Below, in pieces: positions 38,401 to 46,035 of a stretch of 64,000 nucleotides of DNA. Both the position numbers and the translations under genes were made by a program. Positions within the stretch are counted from its first letter, which is position 1. Every line of letters begins with the position of its first letter. The notes beneath the pieces are model-generated. The model saw nothing but the letters and a program-made list of their open reading frames with translations, searched no databases and was not told the origin of the DNA. Origin of the DNA: Alloprevotella sp. (lineage in GTDB: Bacteria > Bacteroidota > Bacteroidia > Bacteroidales > Bacteroidaceae); contig JAFUXE010000006.1 of the NCBI GenBank assembly GCA_017477205.1, positions 62,001-126,000 on the forward strand, written 5' to 3'.

Positions 38401-38894
38401 GCAACGATGTTGACGGTTACAAGCTCGTCCTCAAAGCTTACGCAGCCAATACGAACATCCCCGCCGCCACTCCGTTCATCGTGAAGATGGCAGAAGCCAA
38501 CTCCGCCATCAACTTCCTGCTGGGTGACGTATTCGACGTTGACAACATCGTGTACAACCTCGAACCCGCTGCAGACGGTGTAAACGGCCTCCACGGAACC
38601 ATTGACCCCGTGACGCTCGTAAAGAATTGCGGTAAGTTCAACGCAGGCCTCGTCCTCCTCTCCGAGGAAGGTGACACCTGCCCCGCCAACAGTGCTTACC
38701 TCACCGACCTGACGCTCACGACCGAGGAAGGTGACCTCCAGCTTGACATGGAAGCTGCCCCGCGCGACGCTATCTTCAGCATCGTAACGGAACGTAACGC
38801 CAACAATGCCATCTACGACCTGCAGGGCCGCCGCGTGCTCAATGCACAGAAGGGTCTCTACATCGTAAACGGCAAGAAGGTATTCGTGAAGTAA
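35430..38894 (+). CDS. 1154-aa multidomain surface protein with T9SS-type C-terminal signal
   Basis: Signal peptide (1-20, ending SATAQ). Mostly beta-rich; an F5/8 type C (discoidin-like, carbohydrate-binding) region spans about 514-664, with WFNLGEIRFYTT at its end, followed by a helical FIVAR-like pair (about 674-790). NGDGTFYLQNYGTKRWLGY-like segments suggest ricin/beta-trefoil-type units. The C terminus (IYDLQGRRVLNAQKGLYIV, then NGKKVFVK) is a short T9SS sorting signal. No catalytic motif seen; a glycan-binding adhesin is the best guess. It lies between porX and tsaE, has its own promoter with a palindromic operator candidate and its own terminator. Confidence 0.85.
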   Translation: MRKIYSLLALMLIMAVSATAQKRYDALGFGDDGQLADITPGQTVVLKSATTADGNFLNITDRDIVRIQSVIDEFGLFTFEVATDSTFYLKSVATGKYLENPAYSSNVVRLTESKLRAASILARHPFVYENRAAVDTARKYQEDEYDYSTFTIDEIGGLEDFCWRFTAVTSGGLYMFPADATWNQYYNNNTWEIYEAVEKNSLASLEALQNEFFPNETSLDIFIAGDDPGQVDENLVVEVFAARDDVVDLLNSGSEDDDANWAAYNRFMAAYQACKNGVKPMREGYFYFSNWRTESTQGTPIEDNAVFENESDHRTYWSWTSGWTRPEQPSPEDANYIYHIFDNGDGTFYLQNYGTKRWLGYITGNNVKIPTTETPEEKYRITIHPTQPGMFSVISTTREASSGNDGKWPAMHAAGDYNAIVFWTPEANASAWYFNEIPESDILALEDQLEGYKRLQSLETLLAEAESSYNKGFSYKSEATPSSEYAEEGEGLVTDPSQLWTNAKEPDEGPLEDALDCNAATFFHSNWHGAETADGGKFHNLVAELSEAVSAVDVKITKRMGSLNPSNYRNNAPYQVHFYTTNDLNIDYDENGDEIWTSTDWHDQGTVMFEYPYTAELDGEEYSNMIGINSCAFDGEYRYVRMDVEKRLSGDTGWFNLGEIRFYTTVYDPETSIIEAVPADKRKALEDAMEVAKNEIIDEAATQETLDRLQKAYDEFVAVYPDPQRVVDLLAELDAQVEGAEEGSGLGYFEEGAKAELSAVLETVRGNVKDVMSINEVNAALETLTNAFAVFNGKLHMPANGAWLMIRSATESDNNDSAAGSYLYADGNGASNIHWGGYSTETGEDANINGRLNYFWKAIKHEDGSYSFFNAATGTYMGNQPLNNKVMTMANTVDEAVMTLRSAQVGGLFNLVQANGVFANAQPAGNHNLVTWNSASGTDNSAFEFVNVDWYGTYYYDRITKTVPTPLTLPFEVTVPNEAEATLYSVIGYKGNDVDGYKLVLKAYAANTNIPAATPFIVKMAEANSAINFLLGDVFDVDNIVYNLEPAADGVNGLHGTIDPVTLVKNCGKFNAGLVLLSEEGDTCPANSAYLTDLTLTTEEGDLQLDMEAAPRDAIFSIVTERNANNAIYDLQGRRVLNAQKGLYIVNGKKVFVK

Positions 38895-38927
38895 TCCGAC
38901 GGATAATATATCTGCAAACTAAACATC

Positions 38928-38957
38928 AGGCCGCGCCCTCAGGGACGCGGCCTTTCT
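38928..38957 (+). terminator. Terminator of the 1154-aa protein gene
   Basis: AGGCCGCG (38928-38935) pairs with CGCGGCCT (38946-38953) around a 10-nt loop that contains its own CCCT/AGGG pairing, followed by TTCTTTT. Confidence 0.9.
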
Positions 38958-39071
38958 TTTGGCAGAAGGGGGACGGAGGCTCGCCCAAGGCTTTCCTGCC
39001 GGAAGCGGACCGCCGCCTTTATTCTGAATATCAGCATCATAAAAGCTTCCCCTATCGCTCTTTTTGAGGTG

Positions 39072-39219
39072 TGCGCTTACCTTGAGTTGAGCTTTGCGCT
39101 TACCTTGAGTTGAGCTTTGCGCTTACCTTGAGTTGAGCTTTGCGCTTACCTTGAGTTGAGCTTTGCGCTTACCTTGAGACGAGATGTGCGCACACCTCAG
39201 AACGAGGTATGCGCACATC
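39072..39219. repeat. Seven-unit 23-bp tandem repeat
   Basis: TGCGCTTACCTTGAG-type units start at 39072, 39095, 39118, 39141, 39164, 39187 and 39210, always 23 bp apart. The first five share the core; the middle ones are near-identical and contain TTGAGTTGAGCTT as joining sequence. The last two are diverged (TGCGCACACC, TGCGCACATC) and form the arms of a strong hairpin. There are no unique spacers, so it is not a CRISPR array. It fills the gap between the surface-protein terminator and tsaE; 38958-39071 holds nothing else I recognise. Confidence 0.92.
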
Positions 39220-39225
39220 TTTTTT
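39183..39225 (+). terminator. Hairpin with T-run at the end of the 23-bp repeat array
   Basis: GATGTGCGCACACCTC (39183-39198) pairs with GAGGTATGCGCACATC (39204-39219) with one mismatch and a 5-nt loop, then six T. It is a second plus-strand terminator after the one at 38928, or a terminator for transcripts that begin within the array. The minus side has no T-run, so it does not serve tsaE. Confidence 0.75.
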
Positions 39226-39249
39226 AGAGGGGTCGGCACCCTAAGTTTT

Positions 39250-39687
39250 TTACGTTGGAGAGTCGAAGCTCAGTTCGCGCGTGCCGTCGGGCAGTTCGCG
39301 CAACTGGACGCGCAGAACGTCATCGGGGAGAAGTTCCTCAATGAGTTCCGGCCACTCCATCAGGCAGAGGCTGCCGCTGTTCACGTAGTCGTCGAAACCC
39401 AGGTCGCGCACCTCGTCCGTCTTGTGAATGCGGTAGAAGTCGAAATGGAACACGTTGTCCCGCAAGCGCGCACTGTAGTATTCGTTGACGATGGCAAAGG
39501 TGGGCGAAGTCACCACGTCGTCCACCTCCAGCACGTCGCACAAGGCTTTGATGAACGTCGTCTTTCCTGCACCCATCGCTCCGTAGAAGGCCACGAGGCT
39601 GCGTCCTTTCAGGGCGTCGTAGAAAGCTGCGGCTGCGGCAGACAGCTCCTCTATGCTGTTTATCCTTATCTTCATATACATATTCAT
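39250..39687 (-). CDS. tsaE: tRNA threonylcarbamoyladenosine biosynthesis ATPase TsaE
   Basis: 145 aa. P-loop GAMGAGKTT (36-44), SPTFAIVNEY and HFDFYRI, then DLGFDDYV and LMEWPE, all standard for TsaE. Partner of TsaB/TsaD in making t6A37 on ANN-decoding tRNAs in the cytoplasm. Several start codons are possible (ATG at 39687, 39681 or 39675). Lies 9 bp after argR on the minus strand, so it is probably in the argR transcript. In many Bacteroidetes tsaE is next to porX; here a surface-protein gene and the repeat array separate them. Confidence 0.95.
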   Translation of the reverse strand: MNMYMKIRINSIEELSAAAAAFYDALKGRSLVAFYGAMGAGKTTFIKALCDVLEVDDVVTSPTFAIVNEYYSARLRDNVFHFDFYRIHKTDEVRDLGFDDYVNSGSLCLMEWPELIEELLPDDVLRVQLRELPDGTRELSFDSPT

Positions 39688-39696
39688 TCTCGCAGT

Positions 39697-40176
39697 TCAC
39701 ATAACGGTTTTCAGTGCGGGCAGCGCATCGCTGAGTTCGTTGAAGAACTGCTGAGGCTCTGCGCCGTCGGCACGCGCCACGAAGATGGTGTCATAGTCCG
39801 CCACGACACCCGCCACGGTGGGCAGATGCTGCTCCTTGAGGTCGGCAGCAATGCCAGGCGCATAGCCGCCGCGCGTGTGCAGGACGACAAGCGGCCCTGC
39901 ATAGGAAACACTCAGGATGCCCGCATTGCGCAGATAGTCCGGCAAGGTGTCCACACGGACGGGGCGCACATAGTCCTTCTCCGCAGGCAACACATATTCT
40001 AATCCGCGGCGCGTGCGCACGCGCGAGGCACGCAGCTTCTTCAGGTCCGTTGACAACGTGGCCTGCGAGATGTGATAGCCCGCAGCAGCAAGTTCCTGCA
40101 AGAGTTCCGCCTGCGTGCATGCCGCAGTGCGTGAAAGAATGACGCGAAGGGCGTCAAGACGGTTGGCTTGATTCAT
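39697..40176 (-). CDS. argR: Arginine repressor ArgR
   Basis: 159 aa. N-terminal winged helix (about 1-70) with the SQATLSTDLKKL recognition region, C-terminal hexamerisation and arginine-binding domain (about 85-150) ending GVVADYDTIFVAR, which replaces the common GTIAGDDTI pattern. Regulates arginine biosynthesis or catabolism. A -7 box lies about 10 nt before the start codon. No arginine genes occur in this window. Confidence 0.92.
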   Translation of the reverse strand: MNQANRLDALRVILSRTAACTQAELLQELAAAGYHISQATLSTDLKKLRASRVRTRRGLEYVLPAEKDYVRPVRVDTLPDYLRNAGILSVSYAGPLVVLHTRGGYAPGIAADLKEQHLPTVAGVVADYDTIFVARADGAEPQQFFNELSDALPALKTVM

Positions 40177-40186
40177 AGTTGTGCTG

Positions 40187-40194
40187 CAAAAGTA
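40187..40194 (-). promoter_or_regulatory. -7 box of argR, near-leaderless
   Basis: On the minus strand TACTTTTG, ending 10 nt before the argR ATG at 40176. No -33 TTTG at the proper distance. It diverges from the GH31 promoter 43 bp away. Confidence 0.5.
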
Positions 40195-40236
40195 GTGTTT
40201 TCTGCTTCAAAAACGCGCCGTTTGCGAATAATTCTA

Positions 40237-40244
40237 TACTTTTG
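40237..40244 (+). promoter_or_regulatory. -7 box of the GH31 gene
   Basis: TACTTTTG, ending 24 nt before the ATG at 40269. A TTTG at 40221-40224 is too close to act as a -33 box. Confidence 0.55.
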
Positions 40245-40268
40245 CTCTCAGAAAACAATCTCTCCACC

Positions 40269-43200
40269 ATGAAACGTTCCCTCATACTCCTGCTCTGCTG
40301 CATCTCCACCGCCAGCCTCCTCGCGCAAAGCGCAGGGCTGAAAGAGGTGCGCCGCCTCAACCCCACGACGGCAGAAGCCGTCTTCGATGACGGCAAGATG
40401 CTCACCATCGACTTCTATGGCGACAACATCTTCCGCATCTTCCAGGACAACGGCGGCGGCATACTCCGCGCCCCGCAGGCGACGCCGCCCGCACAGATCC
40501 TCGCCCCCCACCCGCGCGTGGGGACAAGCGGGCTGACCCTCGTAAGGGAGGGAGGAAGCTACCTGCTGCGGACGCCGCGCGTGGAAATACGCCTGAGCAA
40601 GGACGGCGCCATGAGCGTCAAGGACCTCCGGAGCGAGGAAACGGTCGTTGAAAGCGCGGCTCCCGTCGCCTTCACAGACAAGAACACCACGCTGACCTTC
40701 TCCTGCCGTCCGAACGAATACTTCTACGGCGGCGGCGTGCAGAACGGCCGCTTCTCCCATCGCGGCAAGAGCATCGCCATCGAGAACTCCAACGTCTGGG
40801 TAGATGGCGGCGTGGCATCGCCCTGCCCCTTCTTCTGGTCCACGAAGGGCTACGGCCTGCTGTGGCACACGTTCAAGCCCGGCCGCTACGACTTCGGAGA
40901 GGCGGAGGCCGACAAGGTCATCCTCTCCCACGACGAGAACTATCTGGACGTCTTCATCATGGTGGATCAGGAGCCTGTCGCCCTGCTGGGCGACTTCTAC
41001 CAGCTGACGGGAAACCCCGTGCTGCTGCCGAAGTTCGGCTTCTACGAAGGCCACCTCAACGCCTACAACCGCGACTACTGGACGGAATCCGAGCACGGCT
41101 TCATGGCCTACGAGGACGGCAAGCGCTACAACGAGAGCCAGAAGGACAACGGCGGCATCCGCGAAAGCCTCAACGGCGAGCTGGGAGAATATCAGTTCTC
41201 CGCGCGTGCGGCCATCGACCGCTACCTGAACAACGACATGCCCCTGGGATGGTTCCTGCCGAACGACGGCTATGGCGCCGGCTACGGACAGACGGGAACG
41301 CTCGACGGCAACATCCGCAACCTGAAGAGCTTCGGCGACTATGCCCGCTCGAAGGGTGTGGAGATAGGCCTTTGGACACAGAGCGACCTGTACCCGAAGG
41401 ACGGCATCGAAGCCCTCCTCCAGCGCGACATCGTGAAGGAAGTGCGCGACGCCGGTGTCCGCGTCCTGAAGACGGACGTCGCCTGGGTGGGTCCCGGCTA
41501 CAGCTTCGGCGTGAACGGCGTGAGCGACGTGGGACAGGTCATGCCCTACTACGGTAACAACGCGCGCCCCTTCATCATCAGCCTCGACGGCTGGGCTGGC
41601 ACGCAGCGCTATGCCGGCATCTGGACGGGTGACCAGACGGGCGGCGACTGGGAATACATCCGCTACCACATCCCGACCTTCATCGGCTCCGGCCTCAGCG
41701 GCCAGCCGAACATCACGAACGACATGGACGGCATCTTTGGCGGCAAGAACCTGCCCGTCAACGTGCGCGAGTTCCAATGGAAGACCTTTACGCCCATGGA
41801 GCTCAACATGGACGGATGGGGCAGCAATCCGAAGTACCCGCAGGTCCTCGGCGAGCCGGCCGCAAGCATCAACCGCTCCTACCTGAAGCTGAAGTCGATG
41901 CTCATGCCCTACACCTATACCATCGCCCACGAAGCCACCATCGGCAAGCCCATGGTGCGCGCCCTCTTCCTCGACTATCCCAACGCCTTCACGCTCGGCA
42001 CGCAGACGCAGTACGAGTTCCTCTTCGGTCCGGACTTCCTCGTGGCTCCCATCTACAAGGAAACCGCTGCCGACAAGGAGGGCAACGACATCCGCAACGG
42101 CATCTACCTGCCCGAAGGCACATGGTACGACTACTTCAACGGCGATGCCTACGAAGGCGGCCGCATCCTGAACAATTTCGACGCGCCGATATGGAAGCTC
42201 CCCGTATTCGTGCGCAGCGGCGCCATCATTCCGATGACGACGGCACACAATACGCCTTCCCAAATTCGCAAGGACTACCGCGCCTACGAAATATACCCCG
42301 ATGCCGAAAGCTGCTTCGTGGAATACGACGACGACGGCACGACGGAAGCCTACAAGCAAGGCGAGTCCGCCTTCACGGAGGTGCGGGCCGCCCTCGGCAA
42401 GGACAAGTTCCGCGTCCACATCGCCAAGACCGTAGGGACGTACGAAGGCTTTGAAGCCCGGAAGGCAACGGAGCTGCGCCTCAACTTCCTTTGCAAGCCG
42501 AAGAAAGTCGTCGCAAAGGTCGGCTGCAAGAAGCTTTCCCTGCAAGCCGCCGCCACGGCGGAGGAATACAGCCGCGCCGCCGCCAGCGGACAAGGCGTCT
42601 ATTTTCACAATCCCGCGCCCGAGCTGAACCGGTTTGCCACACCCGGCAGCGACTTTGCCAAGGTGGAAATCAAGAAGAACCCGCAGCTCTGGATATACCT
42701 CCCCGCCACGAATGTGCAGGAGAACGAGGTCGTCGTGGAAGTCTGCGGCACAAAGGCAGAAACCGCCGCACCCCTGCTGCGCAGTCATGGTCGCCTGACG
42801 CCGCCCAGTGCCACGCTGACGGACGAGAACACGTCGGCTTTTGCCCTGACGCCGTCCTGGAACGAGACGGAAAACGCCGACTACTACGAAATAGAATATG
42901 ACGGGCAGCTCTACAGCACCATCCGCCAGACGTCCCTCACCTTTGACGGCTTGCAGCCCGAAACGGCATACGCCTTCAAGGTGCGCGCCGTCAATGCCGA
43001 CGGCTACAGCGAGTGGACTGCCGTGCGGGGACGCACGAAGGCCGACCCCTACCAGTTCGCCCTCAAGGGCATCGTGGGACAAACGTCCTGCCCCAACCAG
43101 TCCGGACAAGGCATTCAGAAGTTCTTCGACTACGACCGCAAGACCACGTGGCACACGGACTGGAACATCAGGGCCGTACCCTTCGACCTCACCATCGACC

Positions 43201-44066
43201 TGCGCAGCGTCAACCAGCTTGACAGGTTCCAATACCAGCCGCGCGAGGACGCCGGGAACGGCACCATCCTCCAGGGCACCGTCTCGCTGAGCGAAGACCG
43301 CCAGTCGTGGACGGAACCGCAAGCCTTCCGATGGGCGCGCAACGGCGAGGCAAAGGAGTTCGCCTTCGCCGCAAATCCCAGGGCACGCTACATCCGCTTC
43401 CACGTCACGGAGGCCGTCGGAGACTTCGGCTCCGGCGAGGAGCTCTACGTCTTCAAGGTGCCCGGCACGGAAAGCGTCCTGCAAGGCGACATCAACCGCG
43501 ACGGACGCCTTGACGAAAACGACCTCACTTCCTACATGAACTACACGGGACTGCGCAGCGGCGATGCCGACTTTGAGTATGTCTCCGCAGGCGATGTGAA
43601 CCGCAACGGCCTCATTGATGCCTACGACATCTCCGTCGTCACCACGCAGCTGGACGGCGGGGCAGAGCAGCGCAGCACGGACAAGGCCGCAGGCACCCTC
43701 AGCCTCACGGCCGACAAGGCATCCTTCGCCGCCGGCGACGAAGTCACACTCACCGTGACGGGCAGCGGGCTCAAGTGCGTCAACGCCCTTTCCTTCGCCC
43801 TCCCCTACGACCCCGCAGAGCTGGAATATGCCGGGCTTGACCTCGTCGGCATGAAGGAAATGCGCAACCTCACCTACGACCGCCTCCACTCGAACGGGCA
43901 GAAGGAACTCTTCCCCTGCTTCGCCAATCTCGGCAACAATTTCCTCCTCGAAGACGGCACGCTCTTCCGCATCAAGTTCCGTGCGAAACGAGCCGGGAAG
44001 TTCAGCCTGCAGGCGCAGGACGGCATGCTCATAGACCGCAGCCTGGGGACGGCAAAAGTGTTCTGA
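40269..44066 (+). CDS. GH31 glycoside hydrolase with FN3, F5/8C, dockerin-like and cohesin-like domains
   Basis: 1265 aa from the ATG at 40269, which starts a signal peptide (1-20, LLAQ). GH31 N-terminal beta domain and barrel (about 30-640): nucleophile D403 in KTDVAW, acid/base D455 in WTGDQTGGDWEYIRYH. The sequence resembles the GH31 branch containing alpha-N-acetylgalactosaminidases acting on mucin-type O-glycans, more than alpha-glucosidases; this is from memory. Then FN3 (about 845-925), F5/8C/CBM32-like (about 930-1070), a dockerin-like pair of EF-hand loops (GDINRDGRLDENDL, GDVNRNGLIDAYDI, about 1076-1130) and a cohesin-like beta domain (about 1142-1265). No T9SS signal at the C terminus. 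Confidence 0.9.
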   Translation: MKRSLILLLCCISTASLLAQSAGLKEVRRLNPTTAEAVFDDGKMLTIDFYGDNIFRIFQDNGGGILRAPQATPPAQILAPHPRVGTSGLTLVREGGSYLLRTPRVEIRLSKDGAMSVKDLRSEETVVESAAPVAFTDKNTTLTFSCRPNEYFYGGGVQNGRFSHRGKSIAIENSNVWVDGGVASPCPFFWSTKGYGLLWHTFKPGRYDFGEAEADKVILSHDENYLDVFIMVDQEPVALLGDFYQLTGNPVLLPKFGFYEGHLNAYNRDYWTESEHGFMAYEDGKRYNESQKDNGGIRESLNGELGEYQFSARAAIDRYLNNDMPLGWFLPNDGYGAGYGQTGTLDGNIRNLKSFGDYARSKGVEIGLWTQSDLYPKDGIEALLQRDIVKEVRDAGVRVLKTDVAWVGPGYSFGVNGVSDVGQVMPYYGNNARPFIISLDGWAGTQRYAGIWTGDQTGGDWEYIRYHIPTFIGSGLSGQPNITNDMDGIFGGKNLPVNVREFQWKTFTPMELNMDGWGSNPKYPQVLGEPAASINRSYLKLKSMLMPYTYTIAHEATIGKPMVRALFLDYPNAFTLGTQTQYEFLFGPDFLVAPIYKETAADKEGNDIRNGIYLPEGTWYDYFNGDAYEGGRILNNFDAPIWKLPVFVRSGAIIPMTTAHNTPSQIRKDYRAYEIYPDAESCFVEYDDDGTTEAYKQGESAFTEVRAALGKDKFRVHIAKTVGTYEGFEARKATELRLNFLCKPKKVVAKVGCKKLSLQAAATAEEYSRAAASGQGVYFHNPAPELNRFATPGSDFAKVEIKKNPQLWIYLPATNVQENEVVVEVCGTKAETAAPLLRSHGRLTPPSATLTDENTSAFALTPSWNETENADYYEIEYDGQLYSTIRQTSLTFDGLQPETAYAFKVRAVNADGYSEWTAVRGRTKADPYQFALKGIVGQTSCPNQSGQGIQKFFDYDRKTTWHTDWNIRAVPFDLTIDLRSVNQLDRFQYQPREDAGNGTILQGTVSLSEDRQSWTEPQAFRWARNGEAKEFAFAANPRARYIRFHVTEAVGDFGSGEELYVFKVPGTESVLQGDINRDGRLDENDLTSYMNYTGLRSGDADFEYVSAGDVNRNGLIDAYDISVVTTQLDGGAEQRSTDKAAGTLSLTADKASFAAGDEVTLTVTGSGLKCVNALSFALPYDPAELEYAGLDLVGMKEMRNLTYDRLHSNGQKELFPCFANLGNNFLLEDGTLFRIKFRAKRAGKFSLQAQDGMLIDRSLGTAKVF

Positions 44067-44135
44067 AAGGATTCACGCCCATGCCGATACGCATAATTTT
44101 CAGCGCGAAAATTTCTCCGTGTTATCAGAAAGCAC

Positions 44136-44143
44136 TACTTTTG
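44136..44143 (+). promoter_or_regulatory. -7 box of the TPR membrane protein gene
   Basis: TACTTTTG, ending 43 nt before the ATG at 44187. No clear -33 TTTG. Confidence 0.55.
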
Positions 44144-44186
44144 CGCCGCTAAAATCAAACACGCAATAAAAACACAACAACACAAT

Positions 44187-44894
44187 ATGGCACAGAAAAA
44201 GCAAAACACACAGCTTGACGTGAACGAAACGCTCTCACGCTCTGAAGCTTTTATCACAAAAAACAAGAAGCAGCTCATCATCTGCACGGTAGCCCTGCTC
44301 GTCATCGTTGGCGGATTCTTCGGCATTAAATACGGCTATCTCCAGCCGCGCGAGGAAAAGGCACAGACCCTCCTCTCCCTCGGTCAGGACTATATGCTCC
44401 AGGGCGAATACGACAAGGCGCTCAAGGGTGAAGGCAAGTTCCCCGGCTTCCTCAAAATTGCCGAGGACTACAGCTTCACGGACGCCGCAAACCTCGCCAA
44501 GCTCTCCGCTGGCGAAGCATACGCGCAGAAGGGCGACTACAAAAACGCCATCAAATACCTTGAGGACTTCAGCACAAAGGGCGACCAGACCGTATCTCCC
44601 ACGGCTATTGCAGCCCTCGCAAACTGCTATGCTGCCGACAAGCAGGTGGACAAGGCTATCGAAAAGTTCAAGGAAGCAGCCAAGAAGGCTGACAACGAAA
44701 GCCTCAGCCCCCTCTTCCTGCTTGAAGCCGGAAAGCTTCTGGAAACACAGAAGAAGAACGAGGAAGCCCTTGCCATATACAAGCAGATCAAGGCCGACTA
44801 TCCCACGAGTGCCCTCTCGCGTCCCCAGCCCACCGCAACCGGCGCCGTTGCCGATGCCGAAATCGAGCGCTACATCGAACGCGTCAGCAAGTAA
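44187..44894 (+). CDS. Membrane-anchored tetratricopeptide repeat protein
   Basis: 235 aa. Charged N terminus, one membrane segment (about 30-47), then helical TPR-like repeats (LLSLGQDYMLQGEYDKALKG, AGEAYAQKGDYKNAIKYLED, LANCYAADKQVDKAIEKFKE, GKLLETQKKNEEALAIYKQI) facing the periplasm. Topology is like YfgM/DUF2133 ancillary factors, but there is no proof of the same function. 27 bp upstream of ribH. Confidence 0.88.
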   Translation: MAQKKQNTQLDVNETLSRSEAFITKNKKQLIICTVALLVIVGGFFGIKYGYLQPREEKAQTLLSLGQDYMLQGEYDKALKGEGKFPGFLKIAEDYSFTDAANLAKLSAGEAYAQKGDYKNAIKYLEDFSTKGDQTVSPTAIAALANCYAADKQVDKAIEKFKEAAKKADNESLSPLFLLEAGKLLETQKKNEEALAIYKQIKADYPTSALSRPQPTATGAVADAEIERYIERVSK

Positions 44895-44921
44895 AAACAA
44901 ATACATATCCCCAGAGAAGAA

Positions 44922-45407
44922 ATGTCCACAAGTGCATTTTCTCTCAGCAAAAACAACGTTCCCGATGCCACGGAGATGCGCTTCGGGATTGTTGTTGCTG
45001 AATGGAACAACCACATCACCGACCGCCTCCTCGAAGGTGCCCTGCGCACGCTCAGGGAAAACGGCGTAGCCGACACGTCCATCACCGTCATGCACGTCCC
45101 CGGCAGTTTTGAACTCATCTATGGCTGCGCCGAACTTGCCCGCACGGGATACGTGGATGCCGTCATCGCCATCGGATGCGTCATCCGCGGCGACACGCCC
45201 CACTTTGACTACATCTGCCAAGGCGTCACGCAGGAACTCGCCCGCCAGAACACGGAAGGGAAAGTGCCCGTCGTCTTCGGCCTCCTCACCACCAACACGG
45301 AGGAGCAAGCCGAGGAGCGCGCAGGCGGAAAACTGGGCAACAAAGGTGAGGAATTTGCCCTCACCGCCATCAAAATGGTGGATTTTTCGTGGGAATTGAA
45401 AAAATAA
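44922..45407 (+). CDS. ribH: 6,7-dimethyl-8-ribityllumazine synthase
   Basis: 161 aa. Substrate-site segments [31 protein letters not shown] with the catalytic His, and [16 protein letters not shown]. Condenses the ribityl pyrimidine with 3,4-dihydroxybutanone phosphate, the penultimate step of riboflavin synthesis, in the cytoplasm as an icosahedral or pentameric shell. No FMN riboswitch precedes it, and no other rib gene is in the window. Confidence 0.97.
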   Translation: MSTSAFSLSKNNVPDATEMRFGIVVAEWNNHITDRLLEGALRTLRENGVADTSITVMHVPGSFELIYGCAELARTGYVDAVIAIGCVIRGDTPHFDYICQGVTQELARQNTEGKVPVVFGLLTTNTEEQAEERAGGKLGNKGEEFALTAIKMVDFSWELKK

Positions 45408-45418
45408 TTCCGAAATTG

Positions 45419-45450
45419 TTTGGCGGTTAGGAAATCATCCCCTATCTTTG
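45419..45450 (+). promoter_or_regulatory. Promoter of the tRNA operon
   Basis: TTTG at 45419-45422, a 20-nt spacer and TATCTTTG at 45443-45450: both boxes match. The tRNA-Tyr begins 32 nt after the -7 box. Confidence 0.75.
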
Positions 45451-45481
45451 CACCCGCAAAAAGGGAAAGCCTTCCCGCGAA

Positions 45482-45564
45482 GGGCGAATACCAGAGTGGC
45501 CAAATGGGGCAGACTGTAAATCTGCTGGTTTATACCTTCGGTGGTTCGAATCCATCTTCGCCCA
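45482..45564 (+). tRNA. tRNA-Tyr (anticodon GTA)
   Basis: 83 nt. Acceptor GGGCGAA pairs with TTCGCCC, discriminator A; anticodon GTA at 45516-45518 in the loop; a long variable arm and GGTTCGAATCC T-arm as expected for tRNA-Tyr. CCA is not encoded. Confidence 0.95.
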
Positions 45565-45596
45565 CAACAGAAAGCCTCAAGCCACAAAAAGAAATT

Positions 45597-45670
45597 GGTG
45601 CGTTAGTTCAGTTGGTTAGAATACATGCCTGTCACGCATGGGGTCACGGGTCCGAGTCCCGTACGCACCG
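45597..45670 (+). tRNA. tRNA-Asp (anticodon GTC)
   Basis: 74 nt. Acceptor GGTGCGT pairs with ACGCACC, discriminator G; anticodon GTC at 45631-45633; T-loop GGGTCCGAGTCCC. CCA is not encoded. Follows tRNA-Tyr by 32 nt. Confidence 0.95.
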
Positions 45671-45705
45671 CAAAAAAGCCTTCCGAATTCGGAAGGCTTT
45701 TTTGC
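45670..45705 (+). terminator. Terminator of the tRNA operon
   Basis: A perfect 36-nt palindrome: GCAAAAAAGCCTTCCGAA mirrors its complement, with the inner AAGCCTTCC/GGAAGGCTT stem and a T6 tail. It begins on the last base of tRNA-Asp and could work in both directions. Confidence 0.92.
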
Positions 45706-45741
45706 TGCGGTTTCTGCCTTTCTGCATCAAATGTAGTAAAA

Positions 45742-45867
45742 ATGAGGCAGAAAATTATCCCAGACATCAGTGTGACGACGATAGGACGAGTGCTCAAAGA
45801 ATTGCTCAATGACGGGTATATTGGGAAAATTGGTGTCGGTCGTGCTACGGCATACGTCAAGCTATGA
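45742..45867 (+). pseudogene. 3' remnant of a gene ending in a winged helix
   Basis: 41 codons from an ATG at 45742 to the stop at 45865-45867. The peptide (SVTTIGRVLKELLNDGYI, then GKIGVGRATAYVKL) looks like the C-terminal winged-helix end of Fic-type or AlbA-type ATP-binding regulators, which are ten times longer. There is no promoter and the upstream part is missing. It starts 36 bp after the tRNA operon terminator, a usual landing site of integrative elements. Confidence 0.55.
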
Positions 45868-46035
45868 CAGCGCATTTGCATCCTTTGTGTGAGAGTGTAT
45901 GCGCGTTTTCTTTTTTGTTGCGCTACACACTTTTCGTCCTGCTCTTATTACACAACTATATATTATATACGCGCGAGTTTTTTGGAGGAATTTAACTTTT
46001 TTATAAGCAGACGTTGCATTTTCAGATTTTTTGCA

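Noticed and set aside
39072..39219. CRISPR array
   Set aside because: The 23-bp units are directly joined with no unique spacers, and no cas genes are near.
40248..43889. Minus-strand frame of 1213 aa
   Set aside because: Antisense shadow of the GH31 gene; no start context, no domain, and composition typical of mirrored codons.
44895..44921. FMN riboswitch before ribH
   Set aside because: Only 27 bp separate the genes, far too short for the aptamer, and nothing similar lies before the TPR gene.
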